A stretch of DNA of 6,904 nucleotides from Chloroflexota bacterium (GTDB taxonomy: Bacteria; Chloroflexota; Ktedonobacteria; Ktedonobacterales; Ktedonobacteraceae), in NCBI GenBank assembly GCA_005881995.1, contig VBHV01000505.1:1-6904 (forward strand). The letters run 5' to 3'. The position numbers and the translations under genes are program-made. The notes under the pieces were generated by a model. The model saw only the letters and a program-made list of their open reading frames with translations. It ran no database searches and was not told where the DNA came from. Positions 1-6,307 of this stretch are shown here, piece after piece; position 1 is the stretch's first letter; every line of letters begins with the position of its first letter.

Positions 1-1380
1 CAATGCCAGCAGACCATGCAGCACGAGCGCGATGAGCAGTATCGTCGTGAGCATGGAAGCGACCGAGCTTCCTCCATCGAGCGCCCAGGCGAGCAGGCCC
101 AGCGGCGCTGAACCGGCCAGGACCGCCTGGGCTACCAGCACCGGCAGCAGCAGGGGACTCTGCCAGAAGTCCCGTCCCTCGGCCTGCCCGAACAGGAAGG
201 CGGTATAGCCCGCCGCGCCTATGCCGAAGAGAGCGGCGGGGACGAGCAACCAGTACAAACCGGCAGTGAACCCCAGCAGTGCAAAGAGAAACCAGGTCGC
301 CTCGATCAGTCCGAAGATGCCCAGAATGTAGGCTCCCCAGACAAGCCACGAGGTAAGGTTGGACTTCAGCACGAGATACAGCGCGCGGTCAGGCCGCTTG
401 AGGTCGGCGATGAGCAGAGCCAGGGTTATGGCGACGAAGATGCCGCCGATCACCGGCGCACCTATGCCCAACAGCGCCTTCAAGGTGGAACCGAGCGCAC
501 TGCCCCAGCCGTTCAAAGCGAGGAGCAGCGCCGCGACGATCATCACGCCCGCTCCAATCGATTTCGTTCCGAGGTAGGTGGAGACTTTCCAGCCCCATGG
601 GGCGCGATTCTTCGGGGTGTCATAGACCACGCGCGCCCCGCTGTGACTGCTTGCCGCTGGCGATGGAATGTACCCGTTGGAGGCGCGAGGACGTGCCGGC
701 AGGTCGCTATTATGAGATGGACGCAGCGATTTCCCCATGTCGATCGATCTCTCGTCTTCGTGCTGCGGCTTGAGCAATGTACTCCACATCGTCATGTGGG
801 GTAGTTCTTCAGCGGCGGCCTCTGGATTGATGGCGGCTTCGTCCGCACCAAGGTAGTACACATTCGGGCCGGTGCCCTGCTCAGGCTTGCGCACGCGCAC
901 GGGTTCGCGCGCGATAATCCTGGCGATCTCGCTTAAAGGGTTGTGCATATCGCCCGCGATGATGGCTCGCTCCGGGCAGACGACCACGCAGGCAGGTTCC
1001 AGGCCAAGCTCGGTGCGGTGCGCGCAGTAGTTGCACTTGGCAGCCGTATGCGTGTTGGGGTCGATATAGAGCGCATCATAGGGGCAGGCCTGCATGCAGG
1101 ATTTGCAGCCGATACAGCGACTGGAATCGAAATCGACGATGCCGTCCTGGCGTTTGTAGAGCGCGTGCGTCGGGCAAATAGTGACGCATGGCGCGTCATC
1201 ACAGTGATTGCAGCGGTTCACCAGGAAATAGCGGCGGGAATTGGGGAACTCGCCCCGCTCGATGTACTTGACCCACGTTCTATACACCCCTATAGGGACA
1301 TCGTGCTCGGCTTTGCAGGCAACGGTGCAGGCATGACAGCCGATACACTTGCGCTGATCGATGACGAAGCCATACTTCAT
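1..1380 (-). CDS. Fused four-cluster ferredoxin / NrfD (PsrC)-type quinol-oxidoreductase membrane subunit, C-terminus cut by window edge
   Basis: This frame gives 460 residues without a stop and leaves the window at base 1. Residues 1-150 are an NrfC/PsrB/DmsB-like ferredoxin with 16 cysteines in four groups: C12/15/18/22, C57/60/65/69, C89/92/95/99 and C116/119/131/135, enough for four [4Fe-4S] clusters. Residues about 160-262 are a hydrophilic Pro/Ser/Arg-rich linker. From about 263 there are at least five or six hydrophobic helices carrying NrfD-like signatures, such as DLKRPDRALYLVLKSN (326-341), SWLVWGAYIL (344-353) and YTAFLFGQAEGRDFWQSP (391-408). In this family the two parts are usually separate proteins that pass electrons between a membrane quinone pool and a catalytic subunit, often a molybdopterin enzyme; none is visible here. 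The N-terminus (MKYGFVIDQRKC) has no Tat or Sec signal, so the ferredoxin either faces the cytoplasm or is exported with a partner. The start is supported by a Shine-Dalgarno sequence 8 nt upstream. NrfD proteins usually have eight or more helices, so two or three probably lie beyond the edge. Confidence 0.93.
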   Translation of the reverse strand, partial: MKYGFVIDQRKCIGCHACTVACKAEHDVPIGVYRTWVKYIERGEFPNSRRYFLVNRCNHCDDAPCVTICPTHALYKRQDGIVDFDSSRCIGCKSCMQACPYDALYIDPNTHTAAKCNYCAHRTELGLEPACVVVCPERAIIAGDMHNPLSEIARIIAREPVRVRKPEQGTGPNVYYLGADEAAINPEAAAEELPHMTMWSTLLKPQHEDERSIDMGKSLRPSHNSDLPARPRASNGYIPSPAASSHSGARVVYDTPKNRAPWGWKVSTYLGTKSIGAGVMIVAALLLALNGWGSALGSTLKALLGIGAPVIGGIFVAITLALLIADLKRPDRALYLVLKSNLTSWLVWGAYILGIFGLIEATWFLFALLGFTAGLYWLLVPAALFGIGAAGYTAFLFGQAEGRDFWQSPLLLPVLVAQAVLAGSAPLGLLAWALDGGSSVASMLTTILLIALVLHGLLAL

Positions 1381-1388
1381 AGGATGAT

Positions 1389-1395
1389 TCCTCTC
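1389..1395 (-). promoter_or_regulatory. Shine-Dalgarno sequence of the ferredoxin/NrfD gene
   Basis: Read on the minus strand this is GAGAGGA, 8 nt before the ATG at 1380-1378. It fixes the start directly before the first cysteine motif. Confidence 0.75.
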
Positions 1396-1447
1396 TTTCG
1401 CCAGCAAGCGTTATGCCAGTAGTCTTGTCCTAAGAATTCGGAAACGG

Positions 1448-1648
1448 ATGTCTTACCAACAGTGTATGGAAGAAAGGCCGTTTTGTCCACTTTTATATTA
1501 CATCTCGTTGATCACTCATTGGCCAGGCGTGGCAGTCATTCGAGAAGAGTGGAAGAAACTTTTAGCTCGGATAACGCGTGAAATCATCGATAGCCTGTTT
1601 CCATGGATTTCTCTGGAATTTGTACAATCGGAGAGCGAGCATGTATAA
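1448..1648 (+). CDS. Doubtful small ORF (66 aa) in the divergent intergenic region
   Basis: An ATG-to-TAA frame encodes 66 residues, rich in Trp, Ile and Glu with a hydrophobic patch near residues 15-30. I recognise no family. A purine stretch (GGAAACGG) lies directly before the ATG but is too close to be a good ribosome binding site. The stop lies 15 nt before the amidohydrolase start, and the AAAAGGAG serving that gene begins within its stop codon. It could be a leader peptide gene, but the candidate promoter at 1598-1628 lies inside it. More likely it is a chance frame in regulatory DNA. Confidence 0.15.
   Translation: MSYQQCMEERPFCPLLYYISLITHWPGVAVIREEWKKLLARITREIIDSLFPWISLEFVQSESEHV
1598..1628 (+). 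promoter_or_regulatory. Candidate promoter of the amidohydrolase-glycosyltransferase operon
   Basis: TACAAT at 1623-1628 matches the sigma-70 -10 consensus at five of six positions. TTTCCA at 1598-1603 matches TTGACA at four of six, but with a 19-nt spacer, longer than ideal. Transcription would start near 1635, giving a short leader of about 30 nt before the ATG at 1664. The call rests on eye matching only. Confidence 0.3.
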
Positions 1649-1654
1649 AAGGAG
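1647..1654 (+). promoter_or_regulatory. Shine-Dalgarno sequence of the amidohydrolase
   Basis: AAAAGGAG lies 9 nt before the ATG at 1664. It supports that start, which puts the HxH metal motif at residues 7-9, the normal place in the family. Confidence 0.75.
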
Positions 1655-1663
1655 TCCTCTCGC

Positions 1664-2725
1664 ATGAAAGTCATTGATGCCCATACCCACCTATCCGGTT
1701 CAGAGTCGGAAGAGAGTGCTGAGGGAATAGTGGCTTGCCTGGACGTATGTGAAGTGGAAAACGCTTTCGTTTTTGCTCCACTGCTCAACGTACATACTTG
1801 GGAGCTGACGGATAAGCATCTTGACGACATTCGCGCGCATAACAGCTATTCTGCTGATCTGTGCAGTCGCGCTCCAGAACGGCTTTACGGCTTCTGCGTC
1901 TTGAATCCTGTCCCCAGGCTGGCAGGCGGCTCGTTCAAACGGGCTGTCGAGCTGATGATCGAAGAGGTGCGGCGTTGCTATCACGAGCTTGGCCTGCGCG
2001 GCGTCAAGATGATCCCGACCCACTGGTACCCCAACGACCCCGAGATCATTCCACTCTATCAAGCGATCGCGCAGCTCGGTATGTACGTCGTGTTTCACGT
2101 GGGCATCTTCATGGATGGCCAGCAGGGGAGCTATTGCCGTCCCACTTATTTTGAAGTGATCCGCCAGGTGCCCGGATTGAGGGTGCAGCTTGCCCACCTG
2201 GGCTGGCCGTGGGTCGATGAGTGTATCGCGGTCCTGAACATGGAGCCCAACATACACGGCAGCGAGCCGAAACAATGGCAGCTGCGAGCCGACCTGTCGT
2301 TTGGCCCGCCTGACGACTGGCAACTGAGCAGTTGGCAGCGCGCAGTTGATAGCCTGTCACCTGAGATGCTCTGCTATGGATCAGACCTGTTCTGGCCGGT
2401 CACTCCGGATCAGTACCTCGAAGAGTATCTCCACCCGCAACGCGGGCTGTTTGAGGTGGCGCTGACCAACGGACATATCGCCAAAGAGGGCAGCTCAGGC
2501 CGCAAGAAACTGCGTGAGAAGATCGGGCCAGGCGGAGCATTGCAACGCCACGAGCGAGAACGGGCCATGGATATCAAGGGGGGAGGCGAGGCTAATGGAG
2601 ATAGAAGAGGCGCACCTATTGTTTCGCCCCATGCGGCTGCTGCTCGTTGCCGACTCCCTCGACGTTGGCGGGGCGGAGCGGCACGTGGTAGAGCTGACTT
2701 CGGGGCTTGTACGACAAGGCCATAG
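1664..2725 (+). CDS. Metal-dependent amidohydrolase (amidohydrolase_2 / TIM-barrel hydrolase family)
   Basis: The family is a TIM-barrel metalloenzyme that hydrolyses or decarboxylates small molecules in the cytoplasm; the substrate here is unknown. Visible signatures are an N-terminal DAHTHL with H7 and H9, RGVKMIP (112-118), FHVGIF with H145, LAHLGWPW with H178, and YGSDLFWP with D241. These match the expected order of metal ligands and the catalytic Asp. Family similarity fades after about residue 295. The frame as given encodes 353 residues, longer than the usual 270-310, and its last ~44 residues are an Arg/Ala-rich out-of-frame reading of the next gene's start. One additional G in the six-G run at 2578-2583 would switch to a frame ending at TAA 2593-2595, overlapping the next ATG, for about 310 residues. 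I therefore think the native end is near 2595 and the tail is an artefact or a recent frameshift. It is the first gene of a four-gene operon. Confidence 0.85.
   Translation: MKVIDAHTHLSGSESEESAEGIVACLDVCEVENAFVFAPLLNVHTWELTDKHLDDIRAHNSYSADLCSRAPERLYGFCVLNPVPRLAGGSFKRAVELMIEEVRRCYHELGLRGVKMIPTHWYPNDPEIIPLYQAIAQLGMYVVFHVGIFMDGQQGSYCRPTYFEVIRQVPGLRVQLAHLGWPWVDECIAVLNMEPNIHGSEPKQWQLRADLSFGPPDDWQLSSWQRAVDSLSPEMLCYGSDLFWPVTPDQYLEEYLHPQRGLFEVALTNGHIAKEGSSGRKKLREKIGPGGALQRHERERAMDIKGGGEANGDRRGAPIVSPHAAAARCRLPRRWRGGAARGRADFGACTTRP
2578..2586 (+). promoter_or_regulatory. Shine-Dalgarno sequence of glycosyltransferase 1, containing a six-G run
   Basis: GGGGGGAGG lies 8 nt before ATG 2595. It favours this start over the in-frame GTG at 2514, which lacks a comparable signal and adds 27 residues unlike the family, and over ATG 2631. 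The six-G run is also the likely site of the amidohydrolase frame problem. Confidence 0.65.
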
Positions 2726-3539
2726 CGTCACGCTCGCCTGCTCAGTACAGGGCGCACTCACACCGCTTGCCGAACAAGCAGGCGTTCAGGTTCAACCACT
2801 GCTCGGCCGCCTGGTCAAGCGCCGCCTGAGCCTCAGGTATGCCTGGCAGCTAGCAAGGCTCATACGTCGTGACCGCTTCGACCTTGTACATGCCCATCTA
2901 TTTGCCAGCGCACTTGCCTCCGCGTACGCGACGCTAGGTACGGATACTCCCCTCGTCATTACCGAGCATAGTCAGGCCACCTGGCGATCTCGCTCTGCGT
3001 GCCGGTACAGCCAGTGGTCCTACTCCCAGGCGAAGCACATCATTGCCGTATCGAGGGAGATCAAATGGCGGCTGGTCGAACAGGACGGTATCCCGTATGA
3101 TCGCGTCTCGGTGATCATGAACGCCGTCTCCCCCGCGCCAGATCGATCCAAGACCAGAGCGCCGGGCTTGCCAGACGTGCCACAAGAGAGTCCGCTTGTC
3201 GGTGTTGTCACGCGACTTCAACCCGAAAAGGGAGTGGTGTACTTCCTCGAGGCCGCCGCTTCCATTTTGCGGCATTTGCCGCAGGTACATTTCCTTATCA
3301 TCGGCAATGGCCCTCTGCGCAGAACACTGCGGATGTATGTAGGGCAGCTTGGCATACAAGAGCACGTGCATTTTCTCGGTTTTCGCCTAGATGCGAGGGC
3401 TCTCGTTGGTTCCCTGGATGTCCTGGTCGTGCCTTCACTGAGCGAAGGCACGCCTCTTGTGACGCTCGAGGCAATGGCTGCCGGCGTTCCTGTGGTTGCC
3501 AGCGCGGTCGGAGGGATTCCTGAGCAGATCCGGCATTAG
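2595..3539 (+). CDS. GT4 (GT-B fold) glycosyltransferase 1, truncated by an in-frame amber codon
   Basis: GT4 enzymes move a sugar from a nucleotide-sugar donor to an acceptor with retention, on the cytoplasmic side. The frame gives 314 residues. The N-terminal Rossmann domain shows LLLVADSLDVGGAERH (15-30) and HAHLF (99-103). The C-terminal domain has VVTRLQPEKG (204-213) with the phosphate-contacting R207 and K212, the Ex7E motif E284-E292 in SEGTPLVTLEAMAAG, and VGGIPEQI (305-312). The frame then meets TAG at 3537-3539. The same frame continues with a normal GT4 ending to 3788, so the intact protein would be 397 residues. The product lacks the last ~83 residues, including the helix that usually packs back on the N-terminal domain, so it is probably inactive unless the stop is read through or is an error. 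It is the second operon gene. Confidence 0.87.
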   Translation: MEIEEAHLLFRPMRLLLVADSLDVGGAERHVVELTSGLVRQGHSVTLACSVQGALTPLAEQAGVQVQPLLGRLVKRRLSLRYAWQLARLIRRDRFDLVHAHLFASALASAYATLGTDTPLVITEHSQATWRSRSACRYSQWSYSQAKHIIAVSREIKWRLVEQDGIPYDRVSVIMNAVSPAPDRSKTRAPGLPDVPQESPLVGVVTRLQPEKGVVYFLEAAASILRHLPQVHFLIIGNGPLRRTLRMYVGQLGIQEHVHFLGFRLDARALVGSLDVLVVPSLSEGTPLVTLEAMAAGVPVVASAVGGIPEQIRH

Positions 3540-3788
3540 AGTGAAGGTCTTCTCGTCCCGCCGGGAAATGCGCTGGCGCTGAGCGAGGCGATACTCCGGC
3601 TGCTCCACCATCCTACATTGATGCAGCGTCTGGGTCAGGCCGGTCAGCAGCGCGCCGCTGCTCAATTTCGTCTGGAGACAATGGTGCAGCAGACCGAGGA
3701 TATCTACCGAGCCACGCTGGGCTGGCCGACAAGCATCGCCATTGAAAGCGAAGCGCTTGACGGCCCTCTGACTGAAAAGGGGAGGTAG
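3540..3788 (+). pseudogene. C-terminal remnant of GT4 glycosyltransferase 1, separated by the amber codon
   Basis: Reading directly on from the TAG in the same frame gives 82 codons and a second TAG at 3786-3788. The product begins SEGLLVPPGNALALSEAI, the exact continuation expected after VGGIPEQI in GT4 enzymes. It goes on to a helix-rich end (AAAQFRLETMVQQTEDIYRATL) like the corresponding part of the second glycosyltransferase at 5839-6036. It has no start codon or ribosome binding site of its own. A GAG (Glu) to TAG change would explain the break with one substitution. The terminal stop lies 3 nt before the next gene, as an operon partner's should. Confidence 0.82.
3778..3785 (+). promoter_or_regulatory. 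Shine-Dalgarno sequence of the GNAT gene
   Basis: AAGGGGAGG sits at the very end of the glycosyltransferase 1 frame. Its GGAGG core is 6 nt before ATG 3792. Confidence 0.7.
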
Positions 3789-3791
3789 CAG

Positions 3792-4913
3792 ATGAGTTCC
3801 AACAAGGAGATGCCGGCGACTATTCGGCAAGGGACACCTGAAGATGTTGAGCCAATTCTGAATCTGCTTACAGAGTATGAGCTTCCCCGAAGCTACTTCG
3901 AGCCTTTTTACCTGAACGATTCAAGTTACCGCCCAGAGCAATCCTGGGTCGTTGAGCAGCACGGACGGCTGCTCTCCCATCTACGCATCTATGATCGCTG
4001 GATTCGCGTTGGCCAGGCGAAGATGCATATCGCCGGCATAGGCAACGTGATCACCGCGCAGGACGCTCGTGGACAAGGCTACTCGGGGCAAATCATGCGC
4101 GCTATGCTGCCTGTACTCCAGCTGGAGGGGTATGCTTATTCGCTGTTGTGGACCCATATACCGCAGTTATATGCTCGCTACGGGTGGGCGCCCATTGAAC
4201 AAGACCTGGTGCGCGCGGTGCTCCCAGTCGATGTTGAGAACTCGGCGAGGATCGCGCCATTGCAGGCGAGCGATTTGCCGGCGGTCATGCGCCTGTATGA
4301 AGCCGCAAATGCCGAGAGAACGGGGACAGCCATTCGCACGCCTGAGTATTGGCGAGAGCAATCGACGTGGCTACAGGAGACACCCGAGCATTTAATGGAG
4401 CAGGCAGTAGAGATCCTCGAATTAGCAGTCGAAGGAGGGAGTTTTGATATTGGGCGCGAACTGCTGGCGGCGATTTCGATGCAGCGGGGTGGACAATTGC
4501 AAGGCCAGTTCCCGCCCTCACTGAGAGCCGTTTTTCTCCCAGGTGAGGCTAATACCCTTCCTGAATCTGGTCTGATGGGAAGAGCCATCAATCTTGCCGA
4601 GCTGCTGCGCGTGCTAGAACCACTCTGGCGTGAACGTCTACGGGCAGCAAGCGGGTGTGAAGGCGCTTTGATTCTATCGACCAGCGCTGGCAGAGCAGAG
4701 GTACGCATACAAAACGAGGAGATTCAAGTGAGCGAGCTTCCTGCCGCCCAGACGCCCGAGGCAACGCCCTCATTGGATGAAGGCGCGTTTGCGCATCTCC
4801 TTTTCCACGGCTGTGACGAGCGCGCAGGCAGGATAGATGTAGTGGGTATACCATGCCTGCGGGTGCTCTTCCCCGAGCAAGACTTTGTCATCTGGTCGGC
4901 AGATGCGTTCTAG
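3792..4913 (+). CDS. Eis-like GNAT family N-acetyltransferase
   Basis: The 373-residue protein matches the multi-domain Eis/COG4552 architecture: an N-terminal GNAT domain, a second degenerate GNAT-like domain and a C-terminal SCP2-like domain. Acetyl-CoA is bound by motif A, seen as VITAQDARGQGYSGQ (86-100) with R93-G94-Q95-G96. YARYGW (127-132) matches the place of the catalytic Tyr in Eis. The protein ends in Phe373; in mycobacterial Eis the carboxylate of a terminal Phe acts as base. The middle begins with a second-domain start (LQASDLPAVMRLYEAAN, 157-173), and the C-terminal part has GRAINLAELLRVLEPLWRERL (263-283) and LRVLFPEQDFVIW (356-368). The family acetylates amines, including aminoglycosides and lysines; the substrate here is unknown. 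Odd point: between ETPEH (196-200) and VEILELAVE (206-214) there seem to be too few residues for the usual strands of the second domain. It begins 3 nt after the glycosyltransferase 1 frame ends, so it is translationally close to both transferases. Confidence 0.87.
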   Translation: MSSNKEMPATIRQGTPEDVEPILNLLTEYELPRSYFEPFYLNDSSYRPEQSWVVEQHGRLLSHLRIYDRWIRVGQAKMHIAGIGNVITAQDARGQGYSGQIMRAMLPVLQLEGYAYSLLWTHIPQLYARYGWAPIEQDLVRAVLPVDVENSARIAPLQASDLPAVMRLYEAANAERTGTAIRTPEYWREQSTWLQETPEHLMEQAVEILELAVEGGSFDIGRELLAAISMQRGGQLQGQFPPSLRAVFLPGEANTLPESGLMGRAINLAELLRVLEPLWRERLRAASGCEGALILSTSAGRAEVRIQNEEIQVSELPAAQTPEATPSLDEGAFAHLLFHGCDERAGRIDVVGIPCLRVLFPEQDFVIWSADAF

Positions 4914-4917
4914 GAGG
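4912..4917 (+). promoter_or_regulatory. Shine-Dalgarno sequence of glycosyltransferase 2
   Basis: A perfect AGGAGG overlaps the GNAT stop codon (TAG 4911-4913) and lies 6 nt before ATG 4924. It decides this start over the in-frame upstream ATG at 4885, which lies inside the GNAT gene and adds 13 residues unlike the family. Confidence 0.85.
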
Positions 4918-4923
4918 GACGAA

Positions 4924-6048
4924 ATGCCGCTTTCGGTGATACAGGTCATCGGCAACTCTGTGATAGGCGGCGCCGAACGTCACCTGCTGGACCTGGTGCA
5001 AGGCCTTGGCAGGTCGGGCGCTGAGGTCGAAGTTATCTGCCCGCGCCCCGGCCCGCTGACACAACACCTTGCGAAACTGGGCGTGCCCGTGCAGTGCATC
5101 GAGATGGTCTATCCCTGGCCGGGCGATGAGTACGTACTCGATTCAAAAGCAGTGCAGGCCCTGGCAGTGGTGTTCGGGGAGAAGCGACCGGACGTGGTGC
5201 ATAGTCACCTGTACCCTGCTCATCTGCATGCCAGTCTGGCAGCCCAGGAAGTTGGTATTCCGGCGATTGTGCATACTGCCCACACCATCATCGTCCGTCC
5301 GGGAGATGTCCTCCTCAGCCATACGACTGCTGCGCGTACTATCGCGGTCTCGCAGGCAGCTGCGCGCCAGCTCGAAGAGGCCGGGGTCCCGCCCGAACGC
5401 ATCGAAGTGATTTATAATGGCGTTGGCCCAGAGCACTTTGAAGATGAATCAGAGGAGATAGAGCGTACACGGGCCGCCCTCAATCTCGGCCCTGGGCCAA
5501 CGATTGGAACGGTTGCTCGTCTCTCGCGCGAGAAGGGGATAGATATCCTCTTACGAGCGATGCAACGCGTGGTGCCGAGCTTTCCGGGAGTAACGGTGCT
5601 CGTCACCGGCGATGGGCCTCAAGCGGCTGAATTACACCAACTCGCCGACGAGCTTGGATTGCATGAAACTGTGCGTTTCCTCAGCGCTCGCACTGATATA
5701 CGCGTGCTCAACAGGCTCCTCGATGCCTTTGTCCTGCCCTCACGCGAGGAGGCCTGCCCGATGGCCCTCCTTGAGGCGATGGCCGCGGGAAGAGCGGCAG
5801 TAGCCACCCGGGTAGGTGGCACCCCGGAAGTGGTGACGGATCCAATCGAGGGATGGCTTGTCCCCCCGGATGATCCAGAGGCACTTGCTCAGGGCTTGCT
5901 TCTTCTGTTGGAGAATCCAACTCGACGAGCCGAGATGGGAACTGCTGCTCAACGAAAAGTGGCGCGCCAGTTTACACTTGACCGTATGGTGCACGAAACC
6001 CTATCCTTCTATCAACGCCTTCTTGGAGACGCGCCCAGACCACCTTAA
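4924..6048 (+). CDS. GT4 (GT-B fold) glycosyltransferase 2
   Basis: This is an intact retaining GT-B glycosyltransferase of 374 residues, the normal size for the family. The N-terminal domain starts SVIQVIGNSVIGGAERHLL, with the glycine-rich acceptor-side loop GGAERH at 15-20 and HSHLYPAH at 93-100. The donor domain shows TVARLSREKG (196-205) with R199 and K204, LVTGDGP (226-232), the Ex7E pair E276-E284 in EEACPMALLEAMAAG, VGGTPEVV (297-304) and EGWLVPPDDPEALAQ (309-323). It acts in the cytoplasm or at the inner membrane face; no membrane helix is seen. It is related to, but clearly diverged from, glycosyltransferase 1, so the two probably add different sugars or use different acceptors. It lies 10 nt after the GNAT gene and is the last gene of the operon. 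I saw no frame damage. Donor sugar and acceptor cannot be inferred. Confidence 0.93.
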   Translation: MPLSVIQVIGNSVIGGAERHLLDLVQGLGRSGAEVEVICPRPGPLTQHLAKLGVPVQCIEMVYPWPGDEYVLDSKAVQALAVVFGEKRPDVVHSHLYPAHLHASLAAQEVGIPAIVHTAHTIIVRPGDVLLSHTTAARTIAVSQAAARQLEEAGVPPERIEVIYNGVGPEHFEDESEEIERTRAALNLGPGPTIGTVARLSREKGIDILLRAMQRVVPSFPGVTVLVTGDGPQAAELHQLADELGLHETVRFLSARTDIRVLNRLLDAFVLPSREEACPMALLEAMAAGRAAVATRVGGTPEVVTDPIEGWLVPPDDPEALAQGLLLLLENPTRRAEMGTAAQRKVARQFTLDRMVHETLSFYQRLLGDAPRPP

Positions 6049-6083
6049 GACTGGACTTTTCGGTGAATACCCCCGACTGGCCT

Positions 6084-6212
6084 ATGCAAAACCCCCGCGT
6101 GATCATCGTCGGACGAGGAAAACGTATTCTTCCAATGAGTGAACCGCGTACATACAATTCATGGGTCTTCCTCCTTCGTGTCTGTTTGCTTGCTTTCAGC
6201 CAGACACCCTAG
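6084..6212 (+). CDS. Doubtful 42-residue ORF with a Rossmann-like start
   Basis: ATG 6084 to TAG 6210-6212 encodes 42 residues. The first ten, MQNPRVIIVG, resemble the opening beta strand of FAD/NAD(P)-dependent oxidoreductases. The GxGxxG loop then fails (GRGKRI), and the rest is a hydrophobic stretch near residues 27-37. No ribosome binding site precedes the ATG. It may be a remnant of a lost gene start or chance. Confidence 0.12.
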   Translation: MQNPRVIIVGRGKRILPMSEPRTYNSWVFLLRVCLLAFSQTP

Positions 6213-6215
6213 AAC

Positions 6216-6228
6216 GGCTCGACGAGCC
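6216..6228. repeat. Perfect palindrome, 6-bp arms
   Basis: GGCTCG-A-CGAGCC has perfect 6-bp arms around one central base. It is too tight for a normal hairpin loop and lacks a T tail, so a protein-binding site is more likely than a terminator. It may also be chance in GC-rich DNA. Confidence 0.35.
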
Positions 6229-6307
6229 CACCTGGGTGAGCTTGCCAGTCCTGGCGCCACGACACACAGACGACTAGACGAACGGACTCGCTTTCTACCC
6301 CGTCTCG

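Larger units (their letters stand above)
1381..1663. other. Divergent intergenic control region
   Basis: These 283 bases separate the minus-strand redox gene from the plus-strand operon and must carry both promoters. The stretch is visibly more AT-rich than the flanking genes, for example around 1491-1500 and 1556-1650. I found no tRNA, riboswitch or strong inverted repeat. A plausible plus-strand -10 box is listed separately. For the minus strand there is an AT-rich block containing TATAAA (1497-1492), but no acceptable -35 box at the right distance. A 66-codon ORF inside the region is doubtful. Confidence 0.6.

Noticed and set aside
389..598. 69-codon minus-strand frame over the NrfD region
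   Set aside because: It is in another frame than the continuous 460-codon frame with NrfD motifs and hydrophobic helices.
943..1422. 159-codon plus-strand frame
   Set aside because: It is antisense to the ferredoxin domain, whose four cysteine motifs show the minus strand is the coding one.
2514..2594. Upstream GTG start for glycosyltransferase 1
   Set aside because: The extra 27 residues do not look like a GT4 N-terminus, and the strong ribosome binding site lies before ATG 2595.
2578..2595. Programmed ribosomal frameshift at the six-G run
   Set aside because: No slippery heptamer with a downstream hairpin or pseudoknot is evident. A read error or mutation is simpler.
3537..3539. TAG decoded as pyrrolysine or otherwise recoded
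   Set aside because: Nothing in the window supports recoding, GT4 enzymes do not use such a residue, and TAG also ends this frame at 3786 and the GNAT gene at 4911.
4178..4708. 176-codon minus-strand frame
   Set aside because: It is an Arg/Ser-rich shadow antisense to the GNAT gene, with no recognisable motif.
4885..4923. Upstream ATG for glycosyltransferase 2
   Set aside because: It lies inside the GNAT gene, has no ribosome binding site, and a perfect AGGAGG precedes ATG 4924.
6049..6120. Rho-independent terminator after the operon
   Set aside because: No stable GC stem followed by a T run was found.
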